Source: Gordius sp. MW1 (lineage: Eukaryota > Nematomorpha > Gordioida > Gordea > Gordiidae). Taken from it: DNA of 64,000 bases. The translations under genes were made by a program, and so were the position numbers. The stretch spans positions 15,097,835 to 15,161,834 of the forward strand of contig OZ038527.1 in NCBI GenBank assembly GCA_964036665.1, read 5' to 3'. Under the pieces are notes generated by a model, which was given only the letters and a program-made list of their open reading frames with translations, made no database searches and was not told the origin of the DNA. Positions 51,478 to 63,066 of this stretch are shown here, one piece after another. How positions within the stretch are numbered: position 1 is the first letter of the stretch; the number at the start of each line of letters is the position of its first letter.

Positions 51478-51682
51478 AAAAGGAACACGCCTCGCTGGGC
51501 AAAACCTAAATTGAGCATTCTCTTTAAGTCTAATGGAAAAAATACCTTCCTTTAAGCATCCTAGCTTATCTTCAAATATTGGTGCATATTTCTCCTGAAT
51601 TAAATCTTTTGTATACTAAGAATATTAAATTTAGCACCCCAAGCCCTACCAGGATTTACAGAGGGACTTTTGCACCTAGCCG

Positions 51683-52111
51683 TCAACAACGAACTCTCTC
51701 CTTTGGAGTTCCATCTCTTAGCCAGATGACCCCTAACCAAAAATGGGCAATTAACACGGGGTAGATTATATTTCCTACCTTCCTAATTACAGGTTTATCA
51801 CAAAGCCTATCACACACACCCCACCAATTATTTAACGGACTCAATTTGCATATCCAAGACCATCCTAAAATACTTTCCACCCTTTCCTTCACAAGATATA
51901 ACTTTAAACGTAATATTTCTTCACCTGCGCGAACCCAAACCCAAGTACAACTAGTTAATTGGATACAATCGCCATTAACTTGTTTTGCCAAAACATCGGC
52001 CTTCGACAAACTGTGCGACGGCCATAACTTTTTAAATTCTGACTCAGCCATCAAAGTAATGGACGAACCGGTATCTAGCAAAAATTTTACATCAATACCA
52101 TTTATTACCAA
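51683..52111 (-). pseudogene. gypsy aspartic protease
   Basis: FLLDTGSSITLMAE carries the DTG active site of retropepsins. The second conserved region (ILGWSWI) is also visible. The frame continues into unrelated sequence before RT. Confidence 0.75.
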
Positions 52112-52263
52112 TGTTACACGCGGCGTAATAGGTGCATTAAAAAATTGATAAAGTGCGAACGCGCGTTAAATTTTTTATATTTTTTAACAAAATGGGACGG
52201 TAAAAGAATAGAAAAACAATTATTTACATTTTTAAACTGTTTATTACAATTACTACTTTCTAG

Positions 52264-52602
52264 TCAATCGCTGACATTTCTCTGATCCAATCTACCCTTT
52301 TTATTACAATTACCTGCGCACCCGCACAAACACCTAACATATGACGGACCTACCTCGGGTTCATACTCTCGCCTATCGCTAACGTAATTATCACCTCTAG
52401 TTCTCCTACTATCCCTCAACCAAGTACCATTAAAATTATTGCCATAATTTAAATTTCTGTTAAAACTATTGATGCGACCCTTCCTATTCCTCCTACAAAT
52501 TTTCATCAAATGTCCCGGTTTTTTACAAACAAAACAAACTTTTGTTGACAATCTATATAACCTCTCAACTCTTTTAACTTTATAATAAATTATCAGACAC
52601 AT
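52264..52602 (-). pseudogene. gypsy nucleocapsid (gag C-terminus)
   Basis: Contains one CCHC zinc knuckle, CFVCKKPGHLMKIC, in an Arg/Asn-rich context, as in gag nucleocapsids that package element RNA. The matrix/capsid part expected upstream is absent; 52603-52980 has no frame. Confidence 0.75.
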
Positions 52603-52983
52603 TCATATTAAAAGAAATATTAAAATAATATATTTATCAAATAAAAATTATTATAAAGATTAATAAATATTGATTTTTTAGTGGTAAACATAATAATTTT
52701 TTTTAAAATTAATTTTAAGTATTAATATCGCCCCTCAATATAATTGATATTATTAAAAGAAAAAAAAACAATTATATACATAAAATAATTAATTTAATTA
52801 AAAATATTTTTATTTCTTTAAAGGTTAACAAAAATATTACTATTATGATTAATATCAATAATACAAAGTACATTTTTTATATATATAGTTACCTTAACAG
52901 TAGAATATTTGCTTATTATTTTTAATTTTTTGATAATCCTTTCTTTCTATTTCTTTCTTCCTTTAACTTCAGACGCCAAATAA

Positions 52984-53236
52984 TGTGTATTAACACAAGG
53001 CTTTTCAGATTTCCAATTTACAATAACCAAATATTAGAACTTTTATCTCCCAAAATTCATATAATGATACATATCTTTTTCTTTAAAACCAAAATTATCA
53101 TTACTATCATGATATTGCGATATATTTTCTTTTTAACATTGAACGATATTACAGTATATAATATGAATCATGATATAAAGGGGGGGGGGAATCTTGCAGC
53201 AGCCGCACATAAATCAAAAAGTATCATTCATGACAA
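52984..53236 (-). repeat. 5' LTR
   Basis: About 253 bp, TGTCATGAATG at 53236 to ...tacaca near 52984 on the minus strand, followed after a few bases by a tRNA-like primer site. Only the first 200 bp is matched by the 3' LTR fragment, so the inner boundary is inferred. Confidence 0.6.
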
Positions 53237-53239
53237 TAT

Positions 53240-53806
53240 GCATAAAAAATTATAAATTTTAATTAAATTTTTACCACTTTTCCGATAATTTACATTTAGC
53301 CGTTATATGTCTCTAAATTATTTAAACATATTTCAAACAATATTTCAGAGATCGACTTTTGTAACTAATCGTAATAACAAATTTAGTTTTATTGCTCTAA
53401 CAAACTACTTTTATTGATATCAATTAATAAATCATTTAACCAATCTTTGTTTCTTACCTTATTAATTATATACGAATTTTAATTCCACATTCGAATTTCG
53501 CGAATGCTAACATCAGAAATAAAACGGAATAAAATATATATAATGCGAAAGAGTTTTTTCGATACGCGATTAAAATGGGAGAATATATATTCTGTGGTTA
53601 CAGTACAACAATCTCTTTAATTCTCGCTTGCCTTGCTAGCGCAGCTTGTATTAGCACGCGGCATCTTAAAGAGAGGGAAAGGGGGAAGAAGCGCATCCAC
53701 AACACGTGAATAATGTAAATTTAGGGAATATAAAAGTAATATTTTTTTTTGTATTTTCATAAAGAATTATATGTGTGTGTTTGCGAATTATGTATTTTTA
53801 TTATAT
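53240..53806. other. AT-rich stretch, nothing recognised
   Basis: No gene or repeat supported. Confidence 0.4.
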
Positions 53807-53807
53807 A

Positions 53808-55238
53808 CTAGTTAAGCCCGGCAAACGTTGTTTTGCCATATACATTATGCCTGGCAAATTAACTAACTTACTATAAGTGTGTGGGAATAAAAAATTTAAA
53901 AACTCAACTAATAAAACTGGCAACAAAATTAATGAGCTGCCATTATAATCACATGGCCATAGAAGCATGTAATTTATTTGGGGACACGACCTTGCATAAG
54001 TTATGTAATAACAATGCACATTATAAGAAAGTATTATATAAAAAGATACAAATGTCACACGTATGGGGACGATACCTGAAAAATTATAAAAAACAGAGTA
54101 AGTTATTACTAAGCTTAAAATATAAAAAAATAAATAATATAAAAAAATTTAAACACTAACCTGTAGATGAGATGGCGAATGGCACAGTAAGAAATGAAGG
54201 TCGATTCGATATAAGCGTGTTTTAACGGTAATGGGCAAGTAGTCTGAAAAATTATAAAAAACAGAGTAAGTTATTAATAAGCTAAAAATATAAAAAAATA
54301 AATAATATAAAAAAATTTAAACACTAACCTGTAGATGAGATGGCGAATGGCACAGTAAGAAATGAAGGTCGATTCAATATAGGCGTGTTTTAACGGTAAT
54401 GGGCAAGGTAGTCGATATAAGCGCGTTTTAACGGTAATGGGCAAAGTAGTCTGAAAAATTATAAAAAACAGAGTAAGTTATTACTAAGCTAAAAATATAA
54501 AAAATAAATAATATAAAAAAATTTAAACACTAACCTGTAGATGAGATGGCGAATGGCACAGTAAGAAATGAAGGTCGATTCGATATTAGCGTGTTTTAAC
54601 GGTAATAGGCAAGGTAGTCTGAAAAATTATAAAAAATAGAGTAAGTTATTACTAGGCTAAAAATATAAAAAAAAAAATAATATAAAAAAACTTAAAAACA
54701 CTAACCTGTAGATGAGATGGCGAATGGCAGTAAGAAATGAAGGTCGATTCGATATAAGCGTGTTTTAACGGTAATGGGCAAGGTAGTCTGAAAAATTATA
54801 AAAAACAGAGTAAGTTATTACTAAGCTAAAAATATAAAAAAAATAAATAATATAAAAAAATAAACCTGCAAGGGAAATTTGATGGATAAAGGGTCAAATA
54901 AAGAATAAGGTAATACACGTACAGCAGTATTATAGAAGTATAGGTAGGTACCCGATTTTATTTGAAGCTGGATAAGTAAAATGGCCGGTATTTTTAAAAC
55001 AAATAGGTATTCAAATTTGCAAACGATGAGATGCGTTTGATTGACATTTTATTGAACGTCAAAACGTATAAAACCCAATATCTGGAAAATTAAAAGGAAT
55101 TTTAGGATTCTGAAAAAGCTATTTTACCCCTGGCCGCCTTGGGAACCTAGGGGTAAATTTTCGCGCGAATCGGACAGGTAGTTTCAGAATTTAGCTCTTA
55201 CATATATACATATATACACTTTACTTTATATATATAGA
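53808..55238 (-). mobile_element. Non-autonomous Helitron with internal minisatellite
   Basis: On the minus strand it begins TCTATATATATAAAG (55238) after a host A, with gtaagagctaaattctgaaa and ccgattcgcgcg. It ends with the hairpin ggcaaa-acaacg-tttgcc and gggcttaaCTAG (53808) before a host T. This satisfies the A|TC...CTRR|T rule exactly. The 3' portion matches the end of Helitron H2 (16880-17429). The 5' block matches that of the element at 3385. No coding capacity, so it would depend on H2-type RepHel. Confidence 0.88.
54076..54860 (-). repeat. Minisatellite inside the Helitron, about 168-bp unit, five copies
   Basis: Units start at about 54076, 54244, 54451, 54619 and 54788 with ctgaaaaattataaaaaaca, and contain aacctgtagatgagatggcg and aaggtcgattcgatataagc. 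The spacing of 207 instead of 168 at the second unit reflects a partial internal duplication (gtcgatataagcgcgtttta). Confidence 0.85.
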
Positions 55239-55966
55239 TAGATATATGTTATGGTTAGTAGAGGGGGAGATTAGTTTTATTTATCCTTTATTATATAAGT
55301 TTTTCTACCAGTGTACACGCAGATGGTGCGCCTCTGGTTCATACCAGTTTTTTCCTATCTTATAAACATTCTCAACTGTTATGAATAACTCAAAAGGCAA
55401 TAAAATCGTTAACCAAAAAAAAAATAAGAAAATTTAACAAAACTATTTCACGTCGCGCGTGTATGGGCCCCAGATGTGCATTGTACATTCCTAAAAAGGT
55501 AGGCGCAATATCGTAGTAGGGGGGAGGGTATTATAACGTGTTGAGGGAGATAAAATCACATCTCCAATCGCGCGGGGGAAAATAGGGGGGGGGATCTACA
55601 CCACTATCCGATTACACTTTTTAGGGAAATCAGTTTAAATGATAGTTTATATGCCCAACGTGGGAATTACATATCACTTAAAAACTTTACCCTTTATTCG
55701 ATTATCACGTATATAATTTCGACAGTATATGCAATTCATATGACAAGGACGAATTGCTAATGATTGCACAACTGACAAACAAATATTTGGTGTTTTTGAG
55801 CTTATTGAGATTAAAACATTTATCCTCTTCATTTAACATATATCGGTACCTGAGAATTGGAAAGCTCTATCTGCAAAAGTAAAAGTAATATTCGATAGAT
55901 GTTCATGCTTATCATAAAATTTTAATAATGTGAAAAAATGTTTTTTGCTTAACCATTGTGGTATAC

Positions 55967-57691
55967 TGTGGTATACCTCTTTTCCTCTCCATTTAATTTT
56001 CCTTACGTGTGTGTTACTTTTCCTCTCCCCCTCCCACGCGCTTGAACTTGTTATTTCTTCCCCCATATATTATTATTTACCAACACGCATCATTGAATTT
56101 TGTATACGCGTACACAACGCGTATTGTATCGATAACTATTTATATTTTCATTCTTTTATTCCTTAGTTCTTTTATGATAATAAACTAAATAAACGTACGA
56201 TGTAAGGTTTAGTAAAATAAGTCTTCCTCGAATGGAAAAAGGTTTCCCCCCACCTGCCGGCCCAATATATCCCCCCCCCTCCTCAATCCTTTTTTAAAAA
56301 TATGAAATTGGTGTCAGAGCCAAAAGCCCTACCCTCGGAAAAGTTGTTTAAAAATAATTTGGAACAAATCTCTTCCCCCCCCCACTTCTTCTGAATAGAA
56401 TAAATCATATTCTTGAAATTAAATTCTTATCATCGAAGAGGAACAATGCGTAAATTATCACCTGATTGCTTCGGAATCTAATTGAAAACTGAATAGTACT
56501 TAGAAAAACTTGATCGTCAGCCATTCGTTGTAACAATACAAAAAGAAAAAACGGGGACGAAGAAGAAAAACAATTCCTCAAGATTCCGAACACATAGCAA
56601 CCAACCAAACCGCGACAACCTTGGATAAGAAAAAATGGCCCCTTAATTAATTATTGGTGATTTTCAGAACGACAGTTATTTATGGCGCGATAAAATTAAC
56701 AACAGAGTTATCCAAAAAATTGGCAAACAAGCAAATACCCACCCACTATTACGCTGATCATTATTCGAAAAACAGATCCTTCCTCAAGAGAAGAAACTCC
56801 CCTCGTCAACTAAAGAAAACCCAGATAAAACACTCAAGGATATGAAATCCACCGAAAACAGATGATTCAAATAGAGATACCAATTATTCAAAACCAACCC
56901 TCAGTAATTCTCAAGGCCTAAATTCTTTATATTTGGTAAGAGAGAATTTAAAGAACAAACACACTTGAATTATACACATATATAAATTATATGAGAATTA
57001 TGTTGTTAATCTATATTCAAACCCCCGCGTTTTCTTTTACTATTATTTGGCGGTCTGCGCCGGCGCAAGAAATGATAATTTTAAAATGGCAATTTACAAT
57101 CTAGGTATTAGAAGTAAAATGACAGCCTTTGTGATACTTTAGTATAGATTAATAATAATTTTTGAAGGCCAGAGCTGGCACTAGATGCCAGATGTTTGAA
57201 TTTATGTAGGCTGAACAACTGATAAAAATTTTAATCGGACGTATAAAATGTTCTGACTTTTATTTTAAAAGATTAAATAGACGCCGCCTCGATTTTTAGA
57301 AAAGAGAAAGTTGCACTTAACAACACTGAACTCCTAGACCTTTATCGGAAGTACATTAAGTCTTCGACTTCTCGTAAAGGGGGAGGTGTGCTACCTCTTT
57401 TCCTTTCCATTTAATTTTCCTTACGTGTGTGTAACTTTGCCTCTCCCCCCCCCCACGCGCTTGAACGTGTTTGTTATTTCTTCCCCCATATATTATAATT
57501 TATCAACACGCATCATTGAATTTTGTATACGCGTACACAACGCGTACTGTATCGATAACTTTTTATATTTTCATTCTTTTATTCCTTATTTCTATGATAA
57601 TAAACTAAATAAACGTACGATGTAAGGTTTAGTAAAATAAGTTCCTCGAATGGAAAAAGGTTTCCCTTCCCCTGCCGGCCCTATCCCCTCA
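55967..57691 (+). mobile_element. LTR element without coding sequence (TRIM/LARD-like)
   Basis: Direct repeats at 55967-56285 and 57387-57691 begin TGTG.TA.CTC and end CTCA, matching TG...CA LTRs, with about 90% similarity. A purine tract (aaagggggagg) immediately precedes the right copy. A candidate primer site (tggtgtcagagcc) lies 20-30 bp after the left one. The 1.1-kb interior has no retroviral-type protein. No target duplication is visible. Confidence 0.7.
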
Positions 57692-58636
57692 TTTTATAAA
57701 TCGCATCCTGTAAAAATATGAAGACCATGAAGGTTTTTGTTTTTCTTTACCTTCAAATTTGATTAATTTTTTAAAATTGCTTTGCTCTATCTGCATCAGT
57801 CCATCCCGAACGATCATTAAATCACGTGAAACATACGACTACTTTTAATTTTCAATTCGCTTAATGTCAGATATATATTAACTGTGGTATAATAAAATAA
57901 GAATATTTTAGATAAAGACAAGGAAAATTGAAATAAAAAATATAGCTTTAACTTTCTTGATGTTTCAAAGTAACACAGGAATGTTAGCAATGGTTGCGAT
58001 CAGACAAAATTAAATTTGCTTAAGGGGTAGGAATAACTTCAGCCTTTAGATTTTGTCGCTCAAGTAAGAGGATGACAATTTTTTAAGTAATTCATCAGGC
58101 ATTATTATGGTTTACAAGCTCTATGTTTGTTAAATTAAAATAAATTTTAAATCTAGATTACAAGATTACTAGAACCTAAGCTTAATTAATTTATTCATAA
58201 AAAAATTTTTGCAAATGAAAGAGAGAATATGTTTGAGAATTTTATGAAAAATAAAAAAGGTAAAAAACAGAATATTAAAGATTATATTAAATGATACGAA
58301 TGCTCCCAAAATTAATTATCAAGAATAACTGAAACTTATGGAAACCAGTCGTTCTTAATAATTACTTTATTTTAATTTGTAAATATTTTATTTCTTTAAT
58401 GCATTTTTTGAATAATTAATAAAATGTAATGTCTAAAACTATCAATTTAGCTTAAAAAGGTTTTTTACAGGGGTGGGGTCATGTGCAGATAATAACTATA
58501 CAAATTTGTACCGGTTAAAATAAAGTATATAAACATTGTGACGGTGCATAACATTCGTAAATAAATTAATTCCCTCAAAAATATAAGATTATAATAGTGT
58601 AACTTAGTTTTGATAAATTTAACCGGCTTGCCAGCC
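57692..58636. other. AT-rich stretch, nothing recognised
   Basis: No gene or repeat supported. Confidence 0.4.
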
Positions 58637-58644
58637 TTAATTTA

Positions 58645-58792
58645 CATGGGTCTAGCCAAGTTTTGGATTAGGGGGGGGGGCGAAACATTTAACAGTTTAA
58701 TTAGGGGGGGGGGCCAAAACATAAATTTTTGAAATTTTTAAGGTTTTTGCATTAAATTTTTTTTTGTCATGCCCTTCCTGGATACGCCCATG
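58645..58792. mobile_element. hAT-like MITE with perfect 8-bp target duplication
   Basis: CATGGGTCTAGCCAAG left and inverse of CATGGGCGTATCCAGG right, flanked by TTAATTTA on both sides (58637-58644 and 58793-58800). It is 148 bp with two G-tracts, and a sister of 44106-44263. Confidence 0.9.
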
Positions 58793-59483
58793 TTAATTTA
58801 TCATATTCCATTGTCATAAGACTAAATAAATTTAGGTTATCTGGCTCATTTAGTTTTTAAAATTTTTATAAAGTATAATAAATTTGGAGTTAAAAGTCAT
58901 AAATTTATCTTTTTTGCCTACAAAACCTTATAATTTGCGTAAAAAAGCAGATAAAACGAAGCTTAATAAAATCGCAATAAATTTAGAACTTCGCTCTATC
59001 TGAAATGTATATTTACTTTTTTGCTATAGTATTAAAAATGCCTAGATTTTATAGGATTCCAAACTTTGATCTCAATTATATCAGTTCGGAGTTTTATGCA
59101 GAGAGGGCACTCCAATTCTAAGGCAGCAATATAATGGAGACCCAATATTTATCTGGCAACGCTTAAGAAAACTAAATAGCATACAATAATTCACGTTAAT
59201 TTTGGATTATAATTTTTTGAATAAGACAACTTTCATTATATATCATATGAATAAAACCCTATAGTTAGAAACAACCCAAAGCATTAAAATTGTTAGGTAT
59301 AATTCTAATCAATTTAACTAAATTTTAGTTTGAACAATAATTTTTATAGATATTTTAATTATATATACATCTTAATCTCGAGGGAAGGGAAATATTAGAA
59401 ACTATTTTGTTTTAAAAAGTCAAAATTGGCATTAAATTTCCTAGTGCGTAAATTTACACCATATGGTCTTTAATATTTAGTAA

Positions 59484-61315
59484 GGCCTAGGCTATGTATT
59501 CTCGATTCAGAGTGATAAATAACAAAACGTAAAACGCATTTCTTAAACGTTCCATTCCCGAGCGCAATCATCGCGTTCGTTAATTTGTGTGTTATTGTTT
59601 ACAAAATTTTTAAATTCGCCATTTTTGCTTGTTCTAATCCATATGGTAACAACAACATTTTGTGGCAATATAAAGGTATGATAAATAGATATTTTAAATA
59701 TTTTCCTAGATAAATAATTTTGAATTTTTAATCTCTTCAAACAAGATTTGTTCATTAATTCAACATTTGTGGCAATAAAAAGGTATGATAAATAGATATA
59801 TTAACTATTTTCCTAGATTAATAATTTTGAATTATTTTCTTAGATCAGTTGCAAAAGAGGTGGGAAAAATACATCAACTATTCAAAGGTTCAACATATTT
59901 GTCTCATTTACTAAAACATCAATCAATAGTTGATTCAAATACATCAACCATTCAAATGTTCAACATATTTGTCTCATTTACTAAAACATCAATAAATAGT
60001 TGATTAACCATTGTATTTAAGAATTTACAACATACATCTAATAGTTTTTTTTAATGAGGTTGGAAACCTTATTTGTTATCCGTGTAATGCAATAAACCTT
60101 GTGTTGCTCATATTATTGTTGTTAGCAGTGTTATATTCAACATATTAATAATATTTGTGAGTCAGGGAGAGTTACAATTATTAATTGCTATGCAATTTAT
60201 ATTAATAAGGATGACCATTTAAGTATTTTATTAAATTTATAATATGATTTTCATTAGAAATCATTAGTATAACAATTAAATTTACAATTTTGCATACATA
60301 TTCTGACAAATCCTTAAATATTAGTTTGTAAAAATCTGAATACATTTATACATATATCATTAAAAGTCACATAATATAAGTGCTAATTTAAGAGTTAATT
60401 GATAGTATCAGAATCCTGTGTGTTCTAAAAGTGCAAAAGCTTTGTGCATATAGTTACCAACAATTTATTAATTCTATTTTCAAACTTATTTTTTAAATGA
60501 TGTTATAATCTAAAAGTTACTCAAGATAGTTACCAACAATCTTCTATTTCATTTTTTATAAAAGACACATTTAAAAATGTCAAAAGCATTTTTAATATTT
60601 TTTACCTGATGCTATAATCTAAAAGTTACTCAAGATAGTTACCAACAATCTTCTATTTCATTTTTTATAAAATGCACGTATAAAAATGTTAAAAGCATTT
60701 TCAAGTCTAATTTTCTATAACATGCTATCTTAAAAAATACAGTTTATTTAAATTTGAGCCAAATTCAGCAAACCTTTTAGGAAAATTATTGAATCTCTAA
60801 AAAAACAACACTCAAATATGTCAGCTGCAGTTTATTATTTTTAAACAATAAGAAACAATGGTGAATCAACTATTAATAGATGTTTTAGTAAATGAGACAA
60901 ATATGTTGAACATTTTAATGGTTGATGTATTTTTCCCACCTCTTTTGCAACTGATCTAAGAAAATAATTCAAAATTATTTATCTAGGAAAATAGTTAATA
61001 TCAATTTATCATACCTTTTGATTGCCACAAAATGTTGAATAAATGAACAAATCTTGTTTGAAGAGATTAAAAATTCAAAATTATTTATCTAGGATAATAG
61101 TTAATATATCTATTTATCATACCTTTATATTGCCACAAAATGTTGTTGTTACCATACGGATTAGAACAAGCAAAAATGGCGTATTTAAAAAAATTTGTAA
61201 ACAATAACACACAAATTAACGAACGCGATGATTGCGCTCGGGAATGGAACGTTTAAGAAATGCGTTTTACGTTTTGTTATTTATCACTCTGAATCGAGAA
61301 TACATAGCCTAGGCC
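59484..61315. mobile_element. Long-TIR foldback element (Mutator-like) against COX4
   Basis: Terminal inverted repeats of about 475-530 bp, GGCCTAGGCTATGTATTCTC and its inverse, flanked by the 9-bp duplication ATTTAGTAA (59475-59483 and 61316-61324). A 9-bp duplication and long TIRs are the signature of Mutator-like elements. The arms contain internal duplications (ttcaacatatttgtctcatt twice on the left, once on the right) and short tandem units in the loop (about 60500-60700). No transposase. It ends 18 bp before the COX4 start codon. Confidence 0.85.
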
Positions 61316-61333
61316 ATTTAGTAAAAGCAAAAA

Positions 61334-61457
61334 ATGCGTCAACTTTTAACAGCCAAAAAGATTTGGGTTACTTCTAAGGCTGGTATGTATGGAAATCTTC
61401 TCGTAAAAAACAGAGATATTGTTGGATTTGGTATTAATGGCGAGCCGATGTATTTTG
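61334..61457 (+). CDS. COX4: COX4 exon 1 (start codon)
   Basis: The ATG at 61334 sits in aaaaATGCG, 18 bp after the foldback element. Encodes the presequence and GFGINGEPMYF. Donor GTATTT, phase 1. The short upstream gap leaves no room for an original promoter. Confidence 0.9.
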
Positions 61458-62929
61458 GTATTTATATAAATTGGATGAATTAAATTATTGGTTTCAGATC
61501 GTGCAATAACTCCATGTCCCTCAGTTAGATTTCGCGAAAATACAACCGACATCTTAAAATTAAGAGAAAAAGAACAGGGAGATTGGAATAAACTGTCTCT
61601 GGAAGATAAGAAAAATTGTAATATAATCTATCAAATTAACAAAATATATTATGTCAGTTTATATGATAAATAACAATAACTTTTGTGTGTGATATTCATT
61701 TATTTATAAAAATTAGTGTATCGGGCAAGCTTTTGCCTCACATACTCAGAAATGAATGCAAAAATTCCCTATTGGAAGAATTATTTGGCAACAGTGTTTT
61801 TGATGTCAACTCTGTCATTTTGGTTATTTATCTGGACTAGTCGATATAGTATATTAATAATTTAAAAGAATTTGTCCCATAAATTATTAAATATATTTAA
61901 ATTAAGTTGATCAAACTATTAATGTTTCTTATAATGATTATATTGTTGGATTTTGACTTTTTTAAATATTTATTATTTTAAAACTTGATAAATACAATTT
62001 TGGATTTGCAGGTTAAAATAGTTTTCTTAGCAAATTTTGGTATTTGTTACTTTTATACTTTAAGGATGTTAAGGAACAATATGCATAAACACTTATATGT
62101 TTGTCTAATTATTAATATATCTTTTTAAGAATTTAACCTATATATTGTGAAAGTAACGTTTGCATTAGTGAATCCATAAAATTGAAATAAAATCATTCAT
62201 TACTTGTTTTGTTCAAACTTTTGTTTTTTATTTTATTCCAGTACTTATGTATATTTATAACGCCATAATTATATTTGAATTAGAATTGTCATTATACCTT
62301 AAATTATAATTTAAAATAGTTTTTCTCTTCAGTCTTCACACTAAATTTAAACCTATGTATTTAAGTGATTTCCATAAGATTTTTATACCATTTGTATTAA
62401 AGCCTTAAATTGGGCATTTAAAGGGGAAGTGTATTTTATAAACCTTAAGATTTATTTGATTATTAAATTTGCTATTAAAATTACAAATAAAATGTCTATG
62501 GCATTGCAGGTAGTAACTAACCACTAATTTGTAAAACTATTAGATTTTTTTATTAGTTCAATGCTTTTTACGTGTATTTTAAGTCAACATCAATTTATCT
62601 TTTTTAAGGTTATGCATAAAATTTAAGGTACTTGAAATATAAGTTAAAATAAAATTATTTACCATGCTTATAGGTAATTAAATTGATATTATTAAGGAAC
62701 CAATTTTTGATGTATTTAGGCATTTTTTAGCTTTAAATTATGTTATATATACTTTTGATATTATACATTTTTTATAAAATTTTATTTTTTAGTATTTGAC
62801 GAAGTTCCACCAACATATACTAAAGAGTATCAAGAACAAGTATTGAAACGTATGATTGACTCAGGACATCAGCATATTACAGGGCCTGGTGGTTGTTGGG
62901 ATTATGAAAAAAAGCGATGGAAAGACTAA
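61334..62929 (+). CDS. COX4: Cytochrome c oxidase subunit 4, mitochondrial, 4 exons
   Basis: Join 61334-61457, 61498-61617, 61717-61848, 62793-62929: 513 nt, 170 residues plus stop. All introns are GT-AG with matching phases (40, 99 and 944 nt). A basic N-terminus suits a mitochondrial presequence. Then come GFGINGEPMYFDR, CPSVRFRENTTDILKLREKE, WNKLSLEDKKNLYRASFC, a single membrane helix (NYLATVFLMSTLSFWLFIW) and the C-terminal signature WDYEKKRWKD. These blocks and the length match animal COX4, a nuclear-encoded regulatory subunit of complex IV in the inner mitochondrial membrane. A polyadenylation signal AATAAA at 63061-63066 is followed by GT-rich sequence. The gene looks intact. Confidence 0.95.
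61498..61617 (+). CDS. COX4: COX4 exon 2
   Basis: Acceptor ttggtttcag after a 40-nt intron. Encodes RAITPCPSVRFRENTTDI and LREKEQGDWNKLSLEDKKN. The donor GTAATA is in phase 1; reading through it gives the spurious tail seen in the unspliced frame. Confidence 0.93.
61717..61848 (+). CDS. COX4: COX4 exon 3 (membrane helix)
   Basis: Acceptor aaaaattag. Encodes YRASFCLTYSEMNAK and the transmembrane segment. Donor GTATAT, phase 1. Confidence 0.92.
62793..62929 (+). CDS. COX4: COX4 exon 4 (C-terminus)
   Basis: Acceptor tttattttttag. Encodes FDEVPPTYTKEYQEQVLKRM and CWDYEKKRWKD, stop TAA at 62927-62929. Confidence 0.95.
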
Positions 62930-63060
62930 TTTTGAGATTTTTCTGAAATATATTTAGTACATAGTACGAACAAATGTTTGCATCGTTTTTACTTATGATT
63001 TGTATTTGACCAATATAAATTATAACATATACACTAAAAAACAACTAGCGCTATAACAAA

Positions 63061-63066
63061 AATAAA
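63061..63066 (+). terminator. COX4 polyadenylation signal
   Basis: AATAAA 132 nt after the stop codon, followed within 30 nt by ttgtggtgattgtttgtttc, a GT-rich downstream element. Confidence 0.7.

Larger units (their letters stand above)
48285..53236 (-). mobile_element. Ty3/gypsy-type LTR retrotransposon, decayed
   Basis: Minus-strand order is 5' LTR, nucleocapsid, protease, RT, RNase H, integrase, GC-rich tail, polypurine tract, 3' LTR, which is the Ty3/gypsy gene order. The two LTR pieces share tgtcatgaatgatac at their starts. A purine tract (aaaaaaaggaaga) immediately precedes the 3' LTR, and a candidate primer site (tggcgtctgaag) follows the 5' LTR near 52977. Most of gag upstream of the zinc knuckle is missing. 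RT and integrase both have catalytic substitutions. Confidence 0.85.

Noticed and set aside
61488-61673. An unspliced 61-residue plus-strand gene
   Set aside because: The start and the tail after EDKKN are intron sequence. Splicing gives canonical COX4.
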